Shown here piece after piece: positions 43,391 to 55,549 of a DNA stretch of 64,000 nt (positions within the stretch are counted from its first letter, which is position 1; every line of letters starts with the position of its first letter). The translations under genes and the position numbers were made by a program. Under the pieces are notes generated by a model, which did not search any database, was not told the origin of the DNA, and saw only the letters and a list, made by a program, of their open reading frames with translations. The stretch comes from Endomychus coccineus (lineage: Eukaryota; Arthropoda; Insecta; Coleoptera; Endomychidae), in NCBI GenBank assembly GCA_958510875.1, contig OY294072.1, forward strand, positions 3,596,001 to 3,660,000. Reading direction: 5' to 3'.

Positions 43391-44904
43391 CTATATCTAA
43401 ATGTAAATGAACCGCCAATCAATTACTCTAATCACGCTTACAATAAATATTATTCCAATAAATAAGTGTTGAATGTGCTTATATTCAAACTATTCAGGTT
43501 ATATCCTATGATATAATATTAGATTCTAATTATGTGAAATGAGTATATTGTAACTATATGTAAATATCAATGATAATAACTACATCTGAATAGATATCAA
43601 TAATAATATTGCAGCTACATCTAAATGTTAAATATGTTTATACTCGAACATTAATTATTTAAATATAATAATATTGCAGCTATATAATATGTTTATACTC
43701 GAAAATTAATTGGGGAAATATAAAATATATTCTAATAAATAGGACGAAAAGTGCATATCGATAATAATAATATTACAGCTACAGCTAAAATGTAAATGAA
43801 ACAACAATCACTAATCATATAACTAAATGTTAAATGTGCTTATATTCAAACTATTCGGGTTATATCCTATGATATAATATCAGATTCTAATAATGAGAAA
43901 TGAATGTATTGTAACTACGTGTAAATAGATTTAAGCTACAATCACTAACTCGCAGGAGTATATGTTTAGCGTCTGTTCGCTACGGCAAGTGATTAATAAC
44001 TGATACCTCTATTGATCATTCCAATATATATACTCAAACCACCTGCTGATTCATCTGTTCAATGTTTTCTTCATCATCATATTCCGAGAGGGTTTCGGGC
44101 GCGTTATCGTGTCTTGATAGAATATAGCTCTCATCTGCAGAATAACCATAGGAAAATGAGTGTTTCGAGAGAATTATCAGGGCTTGATAGAATCTCGCTC
44201 TCATCTACAGAATAACCACTAAACAAATTAATGCATTCATGATATATAGTAAGATCAAGATGGAATGAACAACTCACTTGTCTTGTCAACCACGCATTTG
44301 CGTTTTCGTAAATATATCCAACCTGTTAGTCAACTCTTGAACATAATCGTAAAATTTTCCCATTTTCACGCAATCATTCAACACTCACAAGAATACTATT
44401 TTTTTCCCTATGAAGTACCTAGAGTTTTATACACAAAATATTTAATCCAAAGTCCCCACGAATTAAATTAGCTCCCAGGAAAAATGATAAAGTTGTTATC
44501 GGTTGAGGAAAAAATGTATGCGGATAAATATTTCAAGGAAGTTTCTGCAATCACGCGATTTCAAATAGAATGTAACATCCTGCTTGTGGTTGTGGATCTT
44601 ATCAATATGAATATAACAGACGAACGAGACTTCCTGCTTGTGGCTACAGCGAACTTATTATCATGATATAACAGGCGGATGAGACATCAAACATGCCGTG
44701 TGAACATAACATGAAAGTGATAAGAAGTAGAACTCGATGTGCGTACAATTCAATCATTCAACAGCTTGGTTCGGAACAAGTAAGTCGTACTTACCTGTGC
44801 TCTGTGTTCAGCGCGTTAAATATATTTTGTGAAAAACTTTCAATCAAGTGTCAGTGCTTTAGTGCAATAATAATGTAAGTTAACATATTTTATATCTTAC
44901 TTTT
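43391..44904. other. Gene-free AT-rich region with recurring modules
   Basis: To about 43,930 it holds repeated modules (ATATCCTATGATATAATAT, TCTAATAATGAGAAATGAAT, GATATCAATAATAATATTGC) also found near 27,060, 27,660 and 39,100-39,300. Beyond 43,930 I see nothing recognisable apart from a short duplication (ATAGAATCTCGCTCTCATCT and its variant). Confidence 0.5.
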
Positions 44905-45430
44905 ATGCTTCACCATCTATCCTAAGGTCTAAAGGGTGGTCGACTTTTCCCAAATGGAAACACGACAGGTATCTCCTTTAAGGGAGAGATAGTATCAACT
45001 TCGGTATCTGTAATTCCCACCTACAAAATGGGTTGTTACCATTAGAGGTTAGGTATATACAGGGTTTTTTATTTGCTTTAGCAGCATTAAAGGGAATTGT
45101 CGCCTGACGGCTATGAAAGAACCGCCTTGTGACTTTGCATTCAGAAATGTTGCTTTACACCCCCACTTTCATGCTTCACCATCTATCCTAAGGTCTAAAG
45201 GGTGGTCGACTTTTCCCAAATGGAAACACGACAGGTATCTCCTTTAGGGGAGAGATAGTATCAACTTCGGTATCTGTAATTCCCACCTACAAAATGGGTT
45301 GTTACCATTAGAGGTTAGGTATATACAGTGTTTTTCATTTGCTTTAGCAGCATTAAAGGGAATTGTCGCCTGACGGCTATGAAAGAACCGCCTTGTGACT
45401 TTGCATTCAAAAATTGTTGGTTTACACATA
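44905..45430. repeat. Two-copy tandem duplication, 266-bp period
   Basis: The segment beginning ATGCTTCACCATCTATCCTA occurs at 44,905 and 45,171 with very few differences, indicating a recent duplication. It includes GTCGCCTGACGGCTATGAAA. No gene was recognised. Confidence 0.85.
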
Positions 45431-45454
45431 TATTAAATTGAATAATTTCAAAAA

Positions 45455-46440
45455 ATCGGACATTTATGTGCATCTGACGGAAGTAGATTATATAGTCGGC
45501 ACATTATCACACCGGAAGTGAGACCGGAAGTGGTGATTTAATTGCATGTTCAGAATCTATGTGGTGATGTGCTGAATAAGAATATACTATTTATATGTCG
45601 ATCAGTTTGGCCGATCTCTCACGATAAGGATTTGAAAGTTTTATTTCTTAAAGTGGGGCTTTATGGGTATCAAATGAAAGGTCTCAACAAGTAGAGTATG
45701 AATTTTATGGTTTACATGAAGAAAAATCTAATATCGAGGGAATAAACAGGAAAAACTGTAAATTTTGTTGCAACCATAGTTTCATGGGTATTGAATGGAA
45801 GGTCTCGATATGTAGAGTATGAATTTTATGATTTACATGGAGAAAAATCTAATATCGGGAGTATAAACAGGAAAAACTGTAAATTTTGTTGCAACCATAG
45901 CTTCATAGGTATCGAATGAAAGGTCTTGATGTGTAGAATATGAGTTTCTACTTTTCCTCGAAAATCTATCATTTATGTGCATCTGATGGAAGTAGATTAT
46001 ATAGTCGACACATCATCACACCAGAAGTGAGACCGGAAGTGGTGATTTTATTGCATATCCAGAATCTATGTGATGTGCTGAATAAGAATATACTATTTAT
46101 ATGGCGATCAGTTTGGTCGATCTCTCGCGATAAGGATTTGAAATTTTTATTTTTTAAAGTGGGGCTTTATGGGTATCAAATGAAAGGTCTTAAACAGTAG
46201 AGTATGAATTTTATGGTTTACAGGGAGAAAATCTGATATCGAGGGTATAAACAGGAAAAAACTGTAAATTTTGTTGCAACCATAGCTTCATGGGTATTGA
46301 ATGGAAGGTCTTGATGTGTAGATTATTAATTTCAACACAACAAAAATCTATATGTAAAATTGGAGGGGAGCGTATAAATATGACATTATCAGAATTGGAA
46401 GAAAATGGGATAGGGTGCAACTGTTTTATATCTGTAGATG
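45455..46440. repeat. Two-copy tandem duplication, about 505-bp period, with internal repeats
   Basis: Copies start near 45,461 and 45,966 (ATTTATGTGCATCTGA). Each has ACCGGAAGTGAGACCGGAAG, which resembles the TIR terminus segment GACCGGAAGTGGAGACCGGA, and internal repeats with ACAGGAAAAACTGTAAATTT and GAATGGAAGGTCT. It may be the degenerate terminus of the element that carried the polymerase downstream; this is inference. Confidence 0.55.
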
Positions 46441-46574
46441 TAGAATAAGTGACTACATAGTTTATATATGTAAAAACAATGCGTATGGGCTGATATAAAC
46501 AAATTAAAAAAAAAATTCAATATTCGGTCGTCGTTGAAGTAATATACCAGCGTGTAATATACTCATAATCTCAG

Positions 46575-46815
46575 TTTTAGTCATATAGGTAATTATACAG
46601 CAACATATAACCTTATAAGTCACCGGTACATAACGTTCGAGAGTTTATATAAAGGGGTGATTTGGAGAGTAAAATTAGATACATTTATATCATCCAGCTG
46701 CATATAGGTAATTATACAGCAACATATAGCCTTATAAGTCGCCGGTACATATCGTTCGAGAGTTTATATAAAGGGGTGATTTGGAGAGTAAAATTAGATA
46801 CATTTATATCATCCT
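46575..46815 (+). promoter_or_regulatory. Duplicated promoter region upstream of PolB (119-bp period)
   Basis: Two copies of a 119-bp unit, each with CCGGTACATA, CGTTCGAGAG and the TATA box TTATATAAAG (near 46,645 and 46,764), followed by GGGGTGATTTGGAGAG. The PolB ATG lies about 220 nt beyond the second TATA box, so an untranslated leader or intron would be needed. Confidence 0.5.
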
Positions 46816-46992
46816 GCTGTTTCCATATAAGTCATCTGTAATCTCAACAGAAAAACCGGATTCCGTATAATTTCTACAGGTATATATCACTTGAGTTCTC
46901 CTTCAATAATTCTCATGTGGAAGTTGGAGAAGATCTTATCCATTTTTTCAAACGATAACATTTACTAATTTTCAATTCTACCGCAGATCAAG

Positions 46993-49380
46993 ATGTCCAT
47001 TTTCACTGATTTGGTGAAGCATATCGCGGCTCTACTCGGTCTTCTAACACCGCACTATGATGGAGCAGTGGCTGCCGAGGGGTTGCGGAAATGCTCTCTA
47101 GGGATAAGGAGGATGAATAGTGCCCTTAAAACGGCTGAAAATATTGGGGAGAAGCAGCAGCTGCTATCAGCATTGGGAGCTCTGAAGACGCTGCGGGTTC
47201 AGATAAAATCTGAGCAGAAGAGGGGATCCGGTGTGGATTCACGAAAAGAAACAGTGTGGGATCGAGTTCATTGGACTGATTCCATGTCTGCATTCAACAG
47301 CCGCATCCGTACTGGGATCCTTTCAAACTTGAAGCATAAGGATCCCAAAGCGTTTCTAGGAGACTGTAAGGCCCTCTTCAAGCGACGTATTAAGAATGCT
47401 CTCAAGAATGACGAGTAAATTAAGGTTAATTCAGTATTCTGTGGAGAATTCCAGCTCGTCAAAGCGAAGCAGATATTGACGGAGTTCAAATACTTTAATA
47501 CATCCAATTCACCAATCTTTCGAGACACCTGCTTGGATAGTTGGTTTGAGGATAAGATAGTGAAGCCTATATTGACTCAATTAGAAGAGTTCCAAGAAAG
47601 AGACAGCGGGTGGACGTTGACGAAGATTATCAATTTGAGGGTGAATATCAACAAGTTCACGCCTCAGCTAGGATCTTCATATATTGATTTACCAGCCCAG
47701 ATCAAACGTAAAGACGCAAAGAGACATGCATCAATGTGAAAAATAATGATGATGCATGTGTCGCATGGGCAGTGACTTCAGCACTATACCCAGCAGCTAA
47801 GAATTCCGATAGAGTTAGTTCGTACCCCGACTACACGGAAGTATTAAAATTGAAAGGGATTCAATTTCCGATGACAATGCGTCAGATCCCTAACTTTGAG
47901 AAGCAGAATGAAGTCTCAATCAACGTATACATCTTAAATAAAAGTGGAAAATCATTCGTTACATTACCTACCTACCTTACGAAGTAGAAGAGGGGTAGAC
48001 ACGTTAACCTTCTACTTATTCAAGATCGATACTTTGGGAAGGAAGAAGAAGATAGCGATGATGCGGCCCCAATTCGTTTCCATTACGTATGGATCAAAGA
48101 TCTATCACGTCTGGTTTCTTCACAGCTTAGTGAACATAATGGACGGAAATTCTTCTGCGAACGATGCCTCCATTACTTCCGCTCTGAGGAGAAGTTAGGT
48201 AAACATACTGAGGACTGTGAGAAGCTGAATAGCTGTAAGGTTAAGATGAGAGAAGTTGGAAAGAATATCCTAAAATTCAAAAATTTTAAGAATAAAGTGA
48301 AAGCTCCATTTGTGGTATACGCAGATCTGGAGAGCGTTCTTAGCCCCACTTCGGACCCAAAAAAGACGCAGCAACATATCCCTGCAGCTATCGGATATTA
48401 TATGAAATGTTCATATGAAGATTCCCTATCCTTCTATCGAGCCTATTGCGGCGTGGATTGTATTAGTTGGTTCGCAGATCAGATGAAGACTCTCGCAGAA
48501 GATTTGGGTAAAGTTTTCTGGTGTCCATATGACATCGATATGTCTGAGGACGATGAAGCTGCATTCAGAAGGGCGAGCTGTTGCCACATTTGCGAACAGC
48601 CATTCTCAGAAACTGATAAGAAAGTTCGAGATCATAATCACCTACTGCCACTGAAAAATTATCGAGGGGCCGCACATGAAGGCTGTAACATTAACTATCA
48701 GGACACGCATGTTGTTCCTATAGTTTTTCACAATCTTTCCAATTACGATGCAAACTTTATCATCGAAGATATAGCCTCACGAATGGACGGTAAAATCAAC
48801 CTTCTCCCGATAACCAAAGAGAAATATATAAGTTTCACCAAACATATCGATGATGCCCCCATTCAACTCAGATTCATCGACTCGTTTAGATTCATGAATT
48901 CGTCCTTGAATAAGTTGGCATCATATAGGGGTGATTACCCAAATTTGAAATGTCAGTTTGAAGAACTTGATGATGAACGAGTTAAGCTTCTAGCCAAGAA
49001 AGGTATCATGCCGTATGATTATGTTGACTCGTTTGATAGATTCTCCGAGTCTTTTTTACCACCAATTGAGGCTTTCTACAATAAATTAAAATATAAGACG
49101 TGCCCTCGGAGACTATACCAGCGAGCTCAGCATATATGGGAAAAATTTGAATGTCGAAACTTGGGTCAATACGTCGATCTGTATATGAAGACAGACCTAA
49201 TGCTACTGGCCGATGTTTTCGAACAATTCAGGAGTAGCTGCCATCAAACATATAATTTGGATCCTGCGCACTACTTTACACTGCCTGGCTTTACTTGGGA
49301 TGCGATGCTGAAACATACGAAACAAGAACTTGAGCTTCTCACAGATCTCGATATATTTCTATTCGTTGAGAAAGGGATTA
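46993..49380 (+). pseudogene. Protein-primed-type DNA polymerase B, 5' part only
   Basis: An N-terminal region found in insect Maverick polymerases (WTDSMSAFNSRI, LEEFQERDSGW, NDDACVAWAVTSALYP) leads to a C2H2-like finger (CERCLHYF...HTEDC). The exonuclease domain follows: Exo I YADLES, an endonuclease VII-like Cys/His insert (CCHICEQPF, VRDHNH, GCNINY), Exo II HNLSNYDANF, and Exo III-like YMKTDLMLLADVF. Breaks are an in-frame TAA at 47,416 and frameshifts near 47,735 and 47,970. The last 416 codons (48,246 on) are open. At about 49,380, just after FVEKGIR, the coding sequence runs into the 219-bp satellite. The palm with the catalytic aspartates is absent. Confidence 0.85.
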
Positions 49381-52367
49381 GAAGCGAACGAGTCTTCGAA
49401 CTAGACGTTCGCATTGGGTATACTAAAGTCGTTATAAGAACTGCTATGGACATGAATTATGAGTCGGGATGTACGGAAATATGTTTTCAATTTTAATCCA
49501 GGGCTAAAGATGATTTCAAAACTTCTTGGCTGAACACGTACACTCCTGGATCTGAAGATGTCATACCTTCAGTTTTCGATATAAACGCGACAATGTACGA
49601 GGGGAATGAATGATCGATCTAGACGTTCACATTGGGTATACTAAAATCGTTAGAACTGCTATCGACATGAACTGTGGGTCGAGATGTTCAGAAAAATGTT
49701 TCAAATTTGAATCCGGGACTAAGAATGATTTCAAAATCCTCTTGACTGAACACGTACACTTCTGGATCTGGAGATGTCATATCTTCAGTGTTCGAGATAA
49801 ACGCGACAATGTACGAGGCGAATGAATGATCGATCTAGACGTTCACATTGGGTATACTAGAATCGTTATGAGAACAGCCATTGACATGAACTATGGCTCG
49901 GGATGTTCAGAAATATGTTTCAAATTTGAATCCGGGACTAATGATTCAAGAATTCTCTTGGCTGAACGCGTACACTCATGGATCTGAAGATGCTATATCT
50001 TCTGTTTTCGAGATGAACGCGACGATGTACGAAGCGTAGACATGACTAGATCGACGATTCATTTGCTTCATACATTGTCGTGTCCATCTTGAAGACAGAA
50101 GACATCGTCAGATCCATGAAAGTACGCGTTCAGCCAAGAGAATTGTAATCATTCTTAGTCCGGGATTCAAATTTGAACATATTTGAGAACATTCCGACCC
50201 ATAGTTCATGTCAATATCTGTTCTCATAACAATTTGAGTATACTCAATGTAAACGTCCAGATCGATGTTTCATTCGCCTCGTACGTTGTCGCGTTTATCT
50301 CGAAAACTGAAGATATGGCATCTTCAGATCCAGGAGCGTATGCGTTCAGCCAAGTGGAAATCAAGATCATTTTCAGTCCCGGATTCAAATTCGAAACATA
50401 TCTCTGAACATCCCGACCCATAGTTCATTTCGATAGCAGTTCTAATAACGATTTTAGTATAGCCAATGTGAACGTCTAGGTCGACGATTCATTCGCTTCC
50501 TACATTGTCGCGTTTATCTCGAAAACTGAAGATATAATATCTTCAGATCCGGGAGCGTTCGCGTTCAGCCAAGAGGATCCTGAAATCGTTTCTAGTCCCG
50601 GATCCAAATTCAGAACATGTCTCTGAACAACCCGACCATTAGTTAATGTCAAAAGCTGTTCTCATAACGATTCTAGTATAACCAATGTAAACGTCCAGAT
50701 CGATCATTCATTCCCCTCGTCCATTGTCGCGCTTATCTCGAACTGAAGATATGACATCTTCAGATCCAGGAGTGTACGCGTTCAGCCAAGTGGTTACGAA
50801 ATCCTTTTTGCCCCGGATTCAAATTGAAAACATATTTCCGAACATCCCGACCCACAGTTCATGTCGATAGCAGTTCTAATAACGATTTTAGTATACCCAA
50901 TGTGAACGTCTAGATTGAAGACTCGTTCGCTTCGTACATTGTCGGGTTTAACTGGAAAACTGAAGATATGACATCTTCAGATCCATGAAAGCAAGTGTCT
51001 GGCCAAGAGGATTCTAAAATCATTTTCAGTCCCAAATTCGAATTTAAAACGTATTTCCAAACATCCCGACTCAGATGTCATGTCGATAGCTGTTCTAATA
51101 ACAATGTTAGTATACTCAATGTGAACGTCTAGATCGACGATTCATTCGCCTTGTACGTTGTCGCGTTTATCTTGGAAACTGAAGATATGGCATCTTCAGA
51201 TCCAGGAGTGTACGCGTTCAGCCAAGTGAATTTCAAAATCATTTTAGTCCCGGATTCAAATTTGAAACATGTTTCTGAACATCCTGAACCCATAGTCCAT
51301 GTCAATAGCTGTTCTTATAACCATCTCAGTGGACCCAATGTCAACGTCTAGATCGACGATTCATTCGCCTCGTACGTTGTCGCGTTTATCTCGAAAACTG
51401 AAGATATGGCATCTCCAGATCCAGGAGAGTACGCGTTCAGCCAAGTGGATTTCAAAATCATTTTTAGTCCCGAATTCGAATTCAAAACATATTTCTGAAC
51501 ATCATGAGCCATAGTTAATTTCGATAGCAGTTATGATAACGATGTTAGTATACCCAATATAAACGTATAGATCGATGATTCATTCGCTTCGAACATTGTC
51601 GCGTTTATCTCGACAACTGAAGATATGACATCTTCAGATCCAGGAGTGTACGCCTTCAGCCAAGAGGATCCTGAAATCATTTTAAGTCCCGGATTCAAAT
51701 TTGAAACATATTTCTGAACATCCCGACCCATAGTTCATGTCGATAGCTGTCCTGATAACGATTTTAGTATACCCAATGTAAACGTCAAGATCAACGACTC
51801 GTTCGCGTCGTACATTGTCGCGTATATTTCGAAAACTGAAGATGTGACATCTTCAGATCCAGGAGTGTATGCGTTTAGCCAAGAGGATCCTGGAATCATT
51901 TCTAGTTCCGGATTCAAATTTATAACATATTTCTGAACATCCCGACCCATAATTCATGTCGAAAGCTAATAATAACGATACTAACAATTCTAGTATACTC
52001 AATGTGAACGTCTAGATCGACGATTCATTTGCTTCATACATTGTCGCGTTTACTCGGAAACTGAAGATATGACATCTTCAGATCCAGGAGTGTATGCGTT
52101 CAGCCAAGAGGATTCTAAAATCTTCTTCAGTCATGGATTCGAATTTTAAACATATTTCTGCACATCCCAACTCATAGTTCATGTCAATAGCTGTTCTTAT
52201 AACAATTTTAGTATACTCAATGTAAACGTCTAGATCGGCGATTCATTGGCCTCGTACGTTGTCGTGGACATCTTCAGATCCAGGAGTGTACGCGTTTAGG
52301 CAAAAGGATCCTGAAATCATTTTTATTCCCGGATTCAAATGTAGAACATATTTCTTAAAATCCCGAG
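49381..52367. repeat. 219-bp satellite, block 1 (with an orientation switch)
   Basis: The consensus unit includes TCGACGATTCATTCGCTTCG, GAAGATATGACATCTTC (a 6-bp-arm hairpin), GTACGCGTTCAGCCAAGAGG and CCCGACCCATAGTTCATGTC. Unit starts at 50,481, 50,700, 50,915, 51,134, 51,353, 51,572 and 51,791 give spacings of 219, 215 and then 219 four times. From 49,381 to about 50,045 the units run in reverse; from about 50,055 they run forward. Short ORFs (for example with GYTKIVIRTAIDMN) are not genes. Confidence 0.93.
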
Positions 52368-52798
52368 TGTTTTATAGTCTTCACGTATTTTCTTCAATAA
52401 TTTTTCAAGATTTACCTCATTCGCTTCAGTAGCTTTGGACGATGCCATCATACCATCTACAAGTTTTTCAATTTTAATTCTATTTTGTGTGGTAGAATCA
52501 AACAAAGTCTGTGAATTTTTTATTTTCATCATGTATACTCTGTTTTATAGCTGCAGAGTGAACATAACTTTGATTATTGTATGACTGTATTTCGGTACGG
52601 AGAATCTTCAATTCACATATACTTTGTTCGTAACATCATTACCGGAGATAGGTATTTTCACATTACAAATTTTCCATATTCACATCACCTTCGGGCGTGT
52701 GTCTTGAAATGTTCATAAACATCGATTTCCGTTTGGAAACATCGATGATGCTATCGCCCGACAACGCAGATCGCCTACCGAACTTATCAAGACTCATT
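52368..52798 (-). pseudogene. Fibre-like protein, divergent, truncated by satellite
   Basis: Starts MSLDKFGRR like the fibre of copy C. It has a frame break and an internal DVxME-type segment matching DMENRRLCNV, then a charged helical region (KIEKLVDGMM, EVNLEKLLKKIRE). At 52,367 the sequence changes into satellite, so the C-terminus is lost. Confidence 0.65.
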
Positions 52799-52831
52799 AT
52801 ATAAATGATTGGTTGGTGGAAGTAATCAATA

Positions 52832-53691
52832 CTAATATATGATGTCCGTCTCTTTTAGTTCATTTATTATAGCAACAATTTCATTATCGTGCGAAGTATT
52901 TCCAGCTTGTTGTGATGCCATCAGTAGTTTTAGTCGGTCCACCAGCTCGTTTGGATCATCCCAAAAAATATATTCCATAGGCTTCTTGTTGTATGTTAAA
53001 TGTAAGCCGCTACCGCTTGCTGCTGTCGAAGTCGTCTCCGATGATGACAACGAGGTTGGTCAAAACATAGGTTTAATTATGTACATGTACTTTGGCGCAT
53101 TGGTACCCTTCAAACGACCATTAATATTTTTATGTGCATTTATTAACCTCAAAATTTCTTTGTATGCAGCTCGATCATTGTTCGTGTATTTTCTGGGTGT
53201 TTCGTAGAATATGAGCTCGTACAATCCAGGTGTTCCCTTTGCGCTATATCCCACGGTTCCGATATTCCCACCGAATATTATCTTTTTAAAACCGAGATTC
53301 CAACCGGCAGAGTTCTCATCATGAACAGGTCCATATACTTTATCGATTTTCTTGTTGTTTTCCCAATGTTCTTCTCCACTTGTGGAGGATAATGTGCAAG
53401 TGAAGGTTCAATCTCGGTCATAGCATCATCGAACGCGTTGTCATCCTCCTCCACCTCCCCCTATTCTTTTTCTTCATCAACATCATCTTTAGGTTCTAAT
53501 TTTATTTCTTTTTCCATCGACTGCGCAGCAGCAGAATGTTTAATTTTTTTAACGATCGCTTTCAATGGTGTGGCGATAGGTTTGAACAGTTGTTCTATTG
53601 ATTCGTCTTCTTCAGATTTACCTAGTTTGTTTCTTATAGACTTACTCAATTCGAAGTTTTATCTCTTACGTGGTAACTGTTCAGCGTCCAT
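52832..53691 (-). pseudogene. ORF2, divergent copy
   Basis: Begins MDAEQLPRKR followed by a stop. Later open stretches hold KSIRNKLGK, KGTPGLYELIFYETP, INAHKNINGRL and YIFWDDPNELVDRLKLLMAS, which line up with ORF2 of copies A-E. Several stops and frameshifts are present. The start lies just downstream of the ATPase stop, the same order as in the other copies but on the minus strand. Confidence 0.75.
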
Positions 53692-53717
53692 CTTGTATTT
53701 GAACTGAAATTAATAAT

Positions 53718-54372
53718 TCACGTTTCTATATATACATCGAAAGCTTTGCGGTATCTGCCATCGTTCAAGTCGAAAGCCTTAGCAATGACCAAAGTTCCAT
53801 GATTATCCGTCCAGCACATGGCGCACATCTTCTTGAACTGATTGAAATCGACGTCAGGTGATACGTGCTCATCATACATGCTTCAAATTGATCTCGTTCT
53901 GCTTAATAAGAACGATCAAATTACAATTGTCACAGATATGCCGCATCGATATTCTTATGTCTACAAATAGAATAGTATTCTCGAATTTTTTGCTGGCCTT
54001 CACATGCGACATCATCAAAAAGGAATATGAAATTAGCTCTAGCCTCGTTCGGACTTATTATTTCCTCGTTGTCTTTATAGGGAAAATAGCCAACACCCTT
54101 AACCCTATCTAAAACTTCCTGCAACAGTTGATACTTGTGCCGATACAACGACTTTGAGTATACGTAGACGTTTTTGAACTTTGCCCCATTCGGATTGAAT
54201 AATAGCGATAACATCACGTTCGTTTTACCACACCCACTAGGTCCACAAATTATCATCATCGGGCGAAAAGAGTCGGGTAACAATTTACCATGTTTCCTAC
54301 ACGATTAGTAGTCGCCGACACAAGGTCTAAATTTTCGATGGGCAGTGTCTGCTCTTGTTGAACGGTCTTCAT
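53718..54372 (-). pseudogene. Packaging ATPase, divergent copy
   Basis: Walker A is GPSGCGKT and Walker B is FIFLFDDV. VYVYSKSLYRHKYQLLQE matches the equivalent segment of copy B. Frame breaks lie near 54,285 and 53,930-53,890. The C-terminus (GRYRKAFDVYI) corresponds to GRYRKGFDSYI of the other copies. It is transcribed away from the PLA2 gene. Confidence 0.82.
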
Positions 54373-54403
54373 ATTGTGAGGTAGTTTAATTCAGATGTTT
54401 GTA

Positions 54404-54436
54404 TATATAAATAGAAACGTTCGAAGATCGCTCAGT
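54404..54436 (+). promoter_or_regulatory. TATA and TCAGT initiator of divergent PLA2 gene
   Basis: TATATAAATA (from about 54,404) and TCAGT (54,432-54,436) lie 28 nt apart and just before the ATG at 54,441. The 68 bp between the two divergent ATGs must also serve the ATPase. Confidence 0.6.
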
Positions 54437-54440
54437 ATCA

Positions 54441-55150
54441 ATGTTGATCTATCAGGGTGAAGATTTGTTGAATTCGATCATAAACAGTCTCCCGTTCGGA
54501 GTACATATTCCATCATATGTATTCTGCGGACCTGATACTAAGCTAGAGAAGCGACTTGCGCGTGGCGATAAAGGTGTTAATCAGTTGGATTCGGTCTGTC
54601 GCGAGCACACACGCGCGAGCTTATTCTAGAAGATCGTCATAAGGCCGCTTAGGCTGGTGAAAGACTAGCTAGTCTATTGGTTACCGGGGGAATGAAAGTT
54701 GAACGTAAACTAGGAATGGGTCTTAGGAAACGTGCTGGTGGTCGTCGTGGAGCATGTTGCTTTCGGAAAGATATCGTTGGAGATATTTCAAAGTCTATGG
54801 AACCGGCTGCGTCGTTGCGAAAGTCCGCTATGAATGCATTGAAAGCTGCTCGAATAGCTACTAAGCGAGTCGGAGGTAAGAAGCGTGTTAAAGTACCACG
54901 CATAATACCCCAACCGAAATCTGGAGGATTCCTCCCATTATTACTACCTAATTTGGAGGCGTTGAGGACCTTAGGGTCTGTGGCGGGTTGTGCAAGTGCC
55001 ATCGCCAATACAGTAGTTGATACTAAAAACGCCAAAAAGGAACTGGAAGAGGATCAGCGTCATCATGCAGCTATGGAGTCATTAGGTAAAGGATTATACT
55101 TGCGGAAGAATACGAAAGGTGGATTTGGGTTGTATTTGGAGAAACAATAA
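54441..55150 (+). pseudogene. PLA2-domain / pX-like virion protein, divergent copy
   Basis: The PLA2 part has the calcium-loop-like FCGPDTKL and CREH, but the frame shifts directly at the catalytic His-Asp position (near 54,605). The basic middle (MGLRKRAGGRRG), GGFLPLLLPNL and the tail with GKGLYLRK and GGFGLYLEKQ are open from 54,677 to TAA at 55,148-55,150. The last stop directly precedes an A_AAA_AAC heptamer. Confidence 0.78.
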
Positions 55151-55165
55151 AAAAACTTACCATAG
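55150..55165 (+). promoter_or_regulatory. Candidate -1 frameshift site, divergent copy
   Basis: A_AAA_AAC at 55,150-55,156 is in the PLA2/pX phase, with a second zero-frame stop (TAG, 55,163-55,165) two codons later, exactly as in copies A and C. The TAA directly before the heptamer is best read as later decay. The -1 frame runs into the protease. Confidence 0.55.
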
Positions 55166-55526
55166 AGCTACCCAATAGGCCGTTGTACGATGTGGATTTG
55201 GTGCGTTTCGCGAAAAAAATGAAAATACCTCATTTTCGAGGTGTCTTTATGCGAGACAATTTACTAGGAAATGCCCCTGGAGGCAAGAATGCGCCATTAT
55301 AAATTTGGATTCGGTCAAAAACAACGGTACTCATTGGGTGGCCTCTAGAAAAGTGAATAACCAAGTGGAATACTTTGACTCTTTTGGAAATTTGAAACCA
55401 CCAAAGAAACTAGTTCGGTATCTGGGTGGTGGTGAAGTTAGAATTTTCTATAATAACGACACCTATTAAAAGTATGATCAGGTGATTTGTGGACATTTAT
55501 GTTTGGAATTTCTCAGTTCTACGTAA
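55156..55526 (+). pseudogene. Adenain-like protease, divergent copy
   Basis: The N-terminal LPNRPLYDVDL and KIPHFRGVFMRD are open from the slip site without an ATG. Then a frameshift near 55,280 precedes INLDSVKNNGTHWVAS (His), YFDSFGNLKPP (Asp), a TAA near 55,468, and CGHLCLEFL (Cys). Confidence 0.8.
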
Positions 55527-55549
55527 ACATCTGAAGCGTGCAGTCATGT

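Noticed and set aside
45455..46440. Definite TIR of a second complete Polinton
   Set aside because: The GACCGGAAGTG likeness is short, no matching partner or target duplication was found, and the distance to PolB is not diagnostic.
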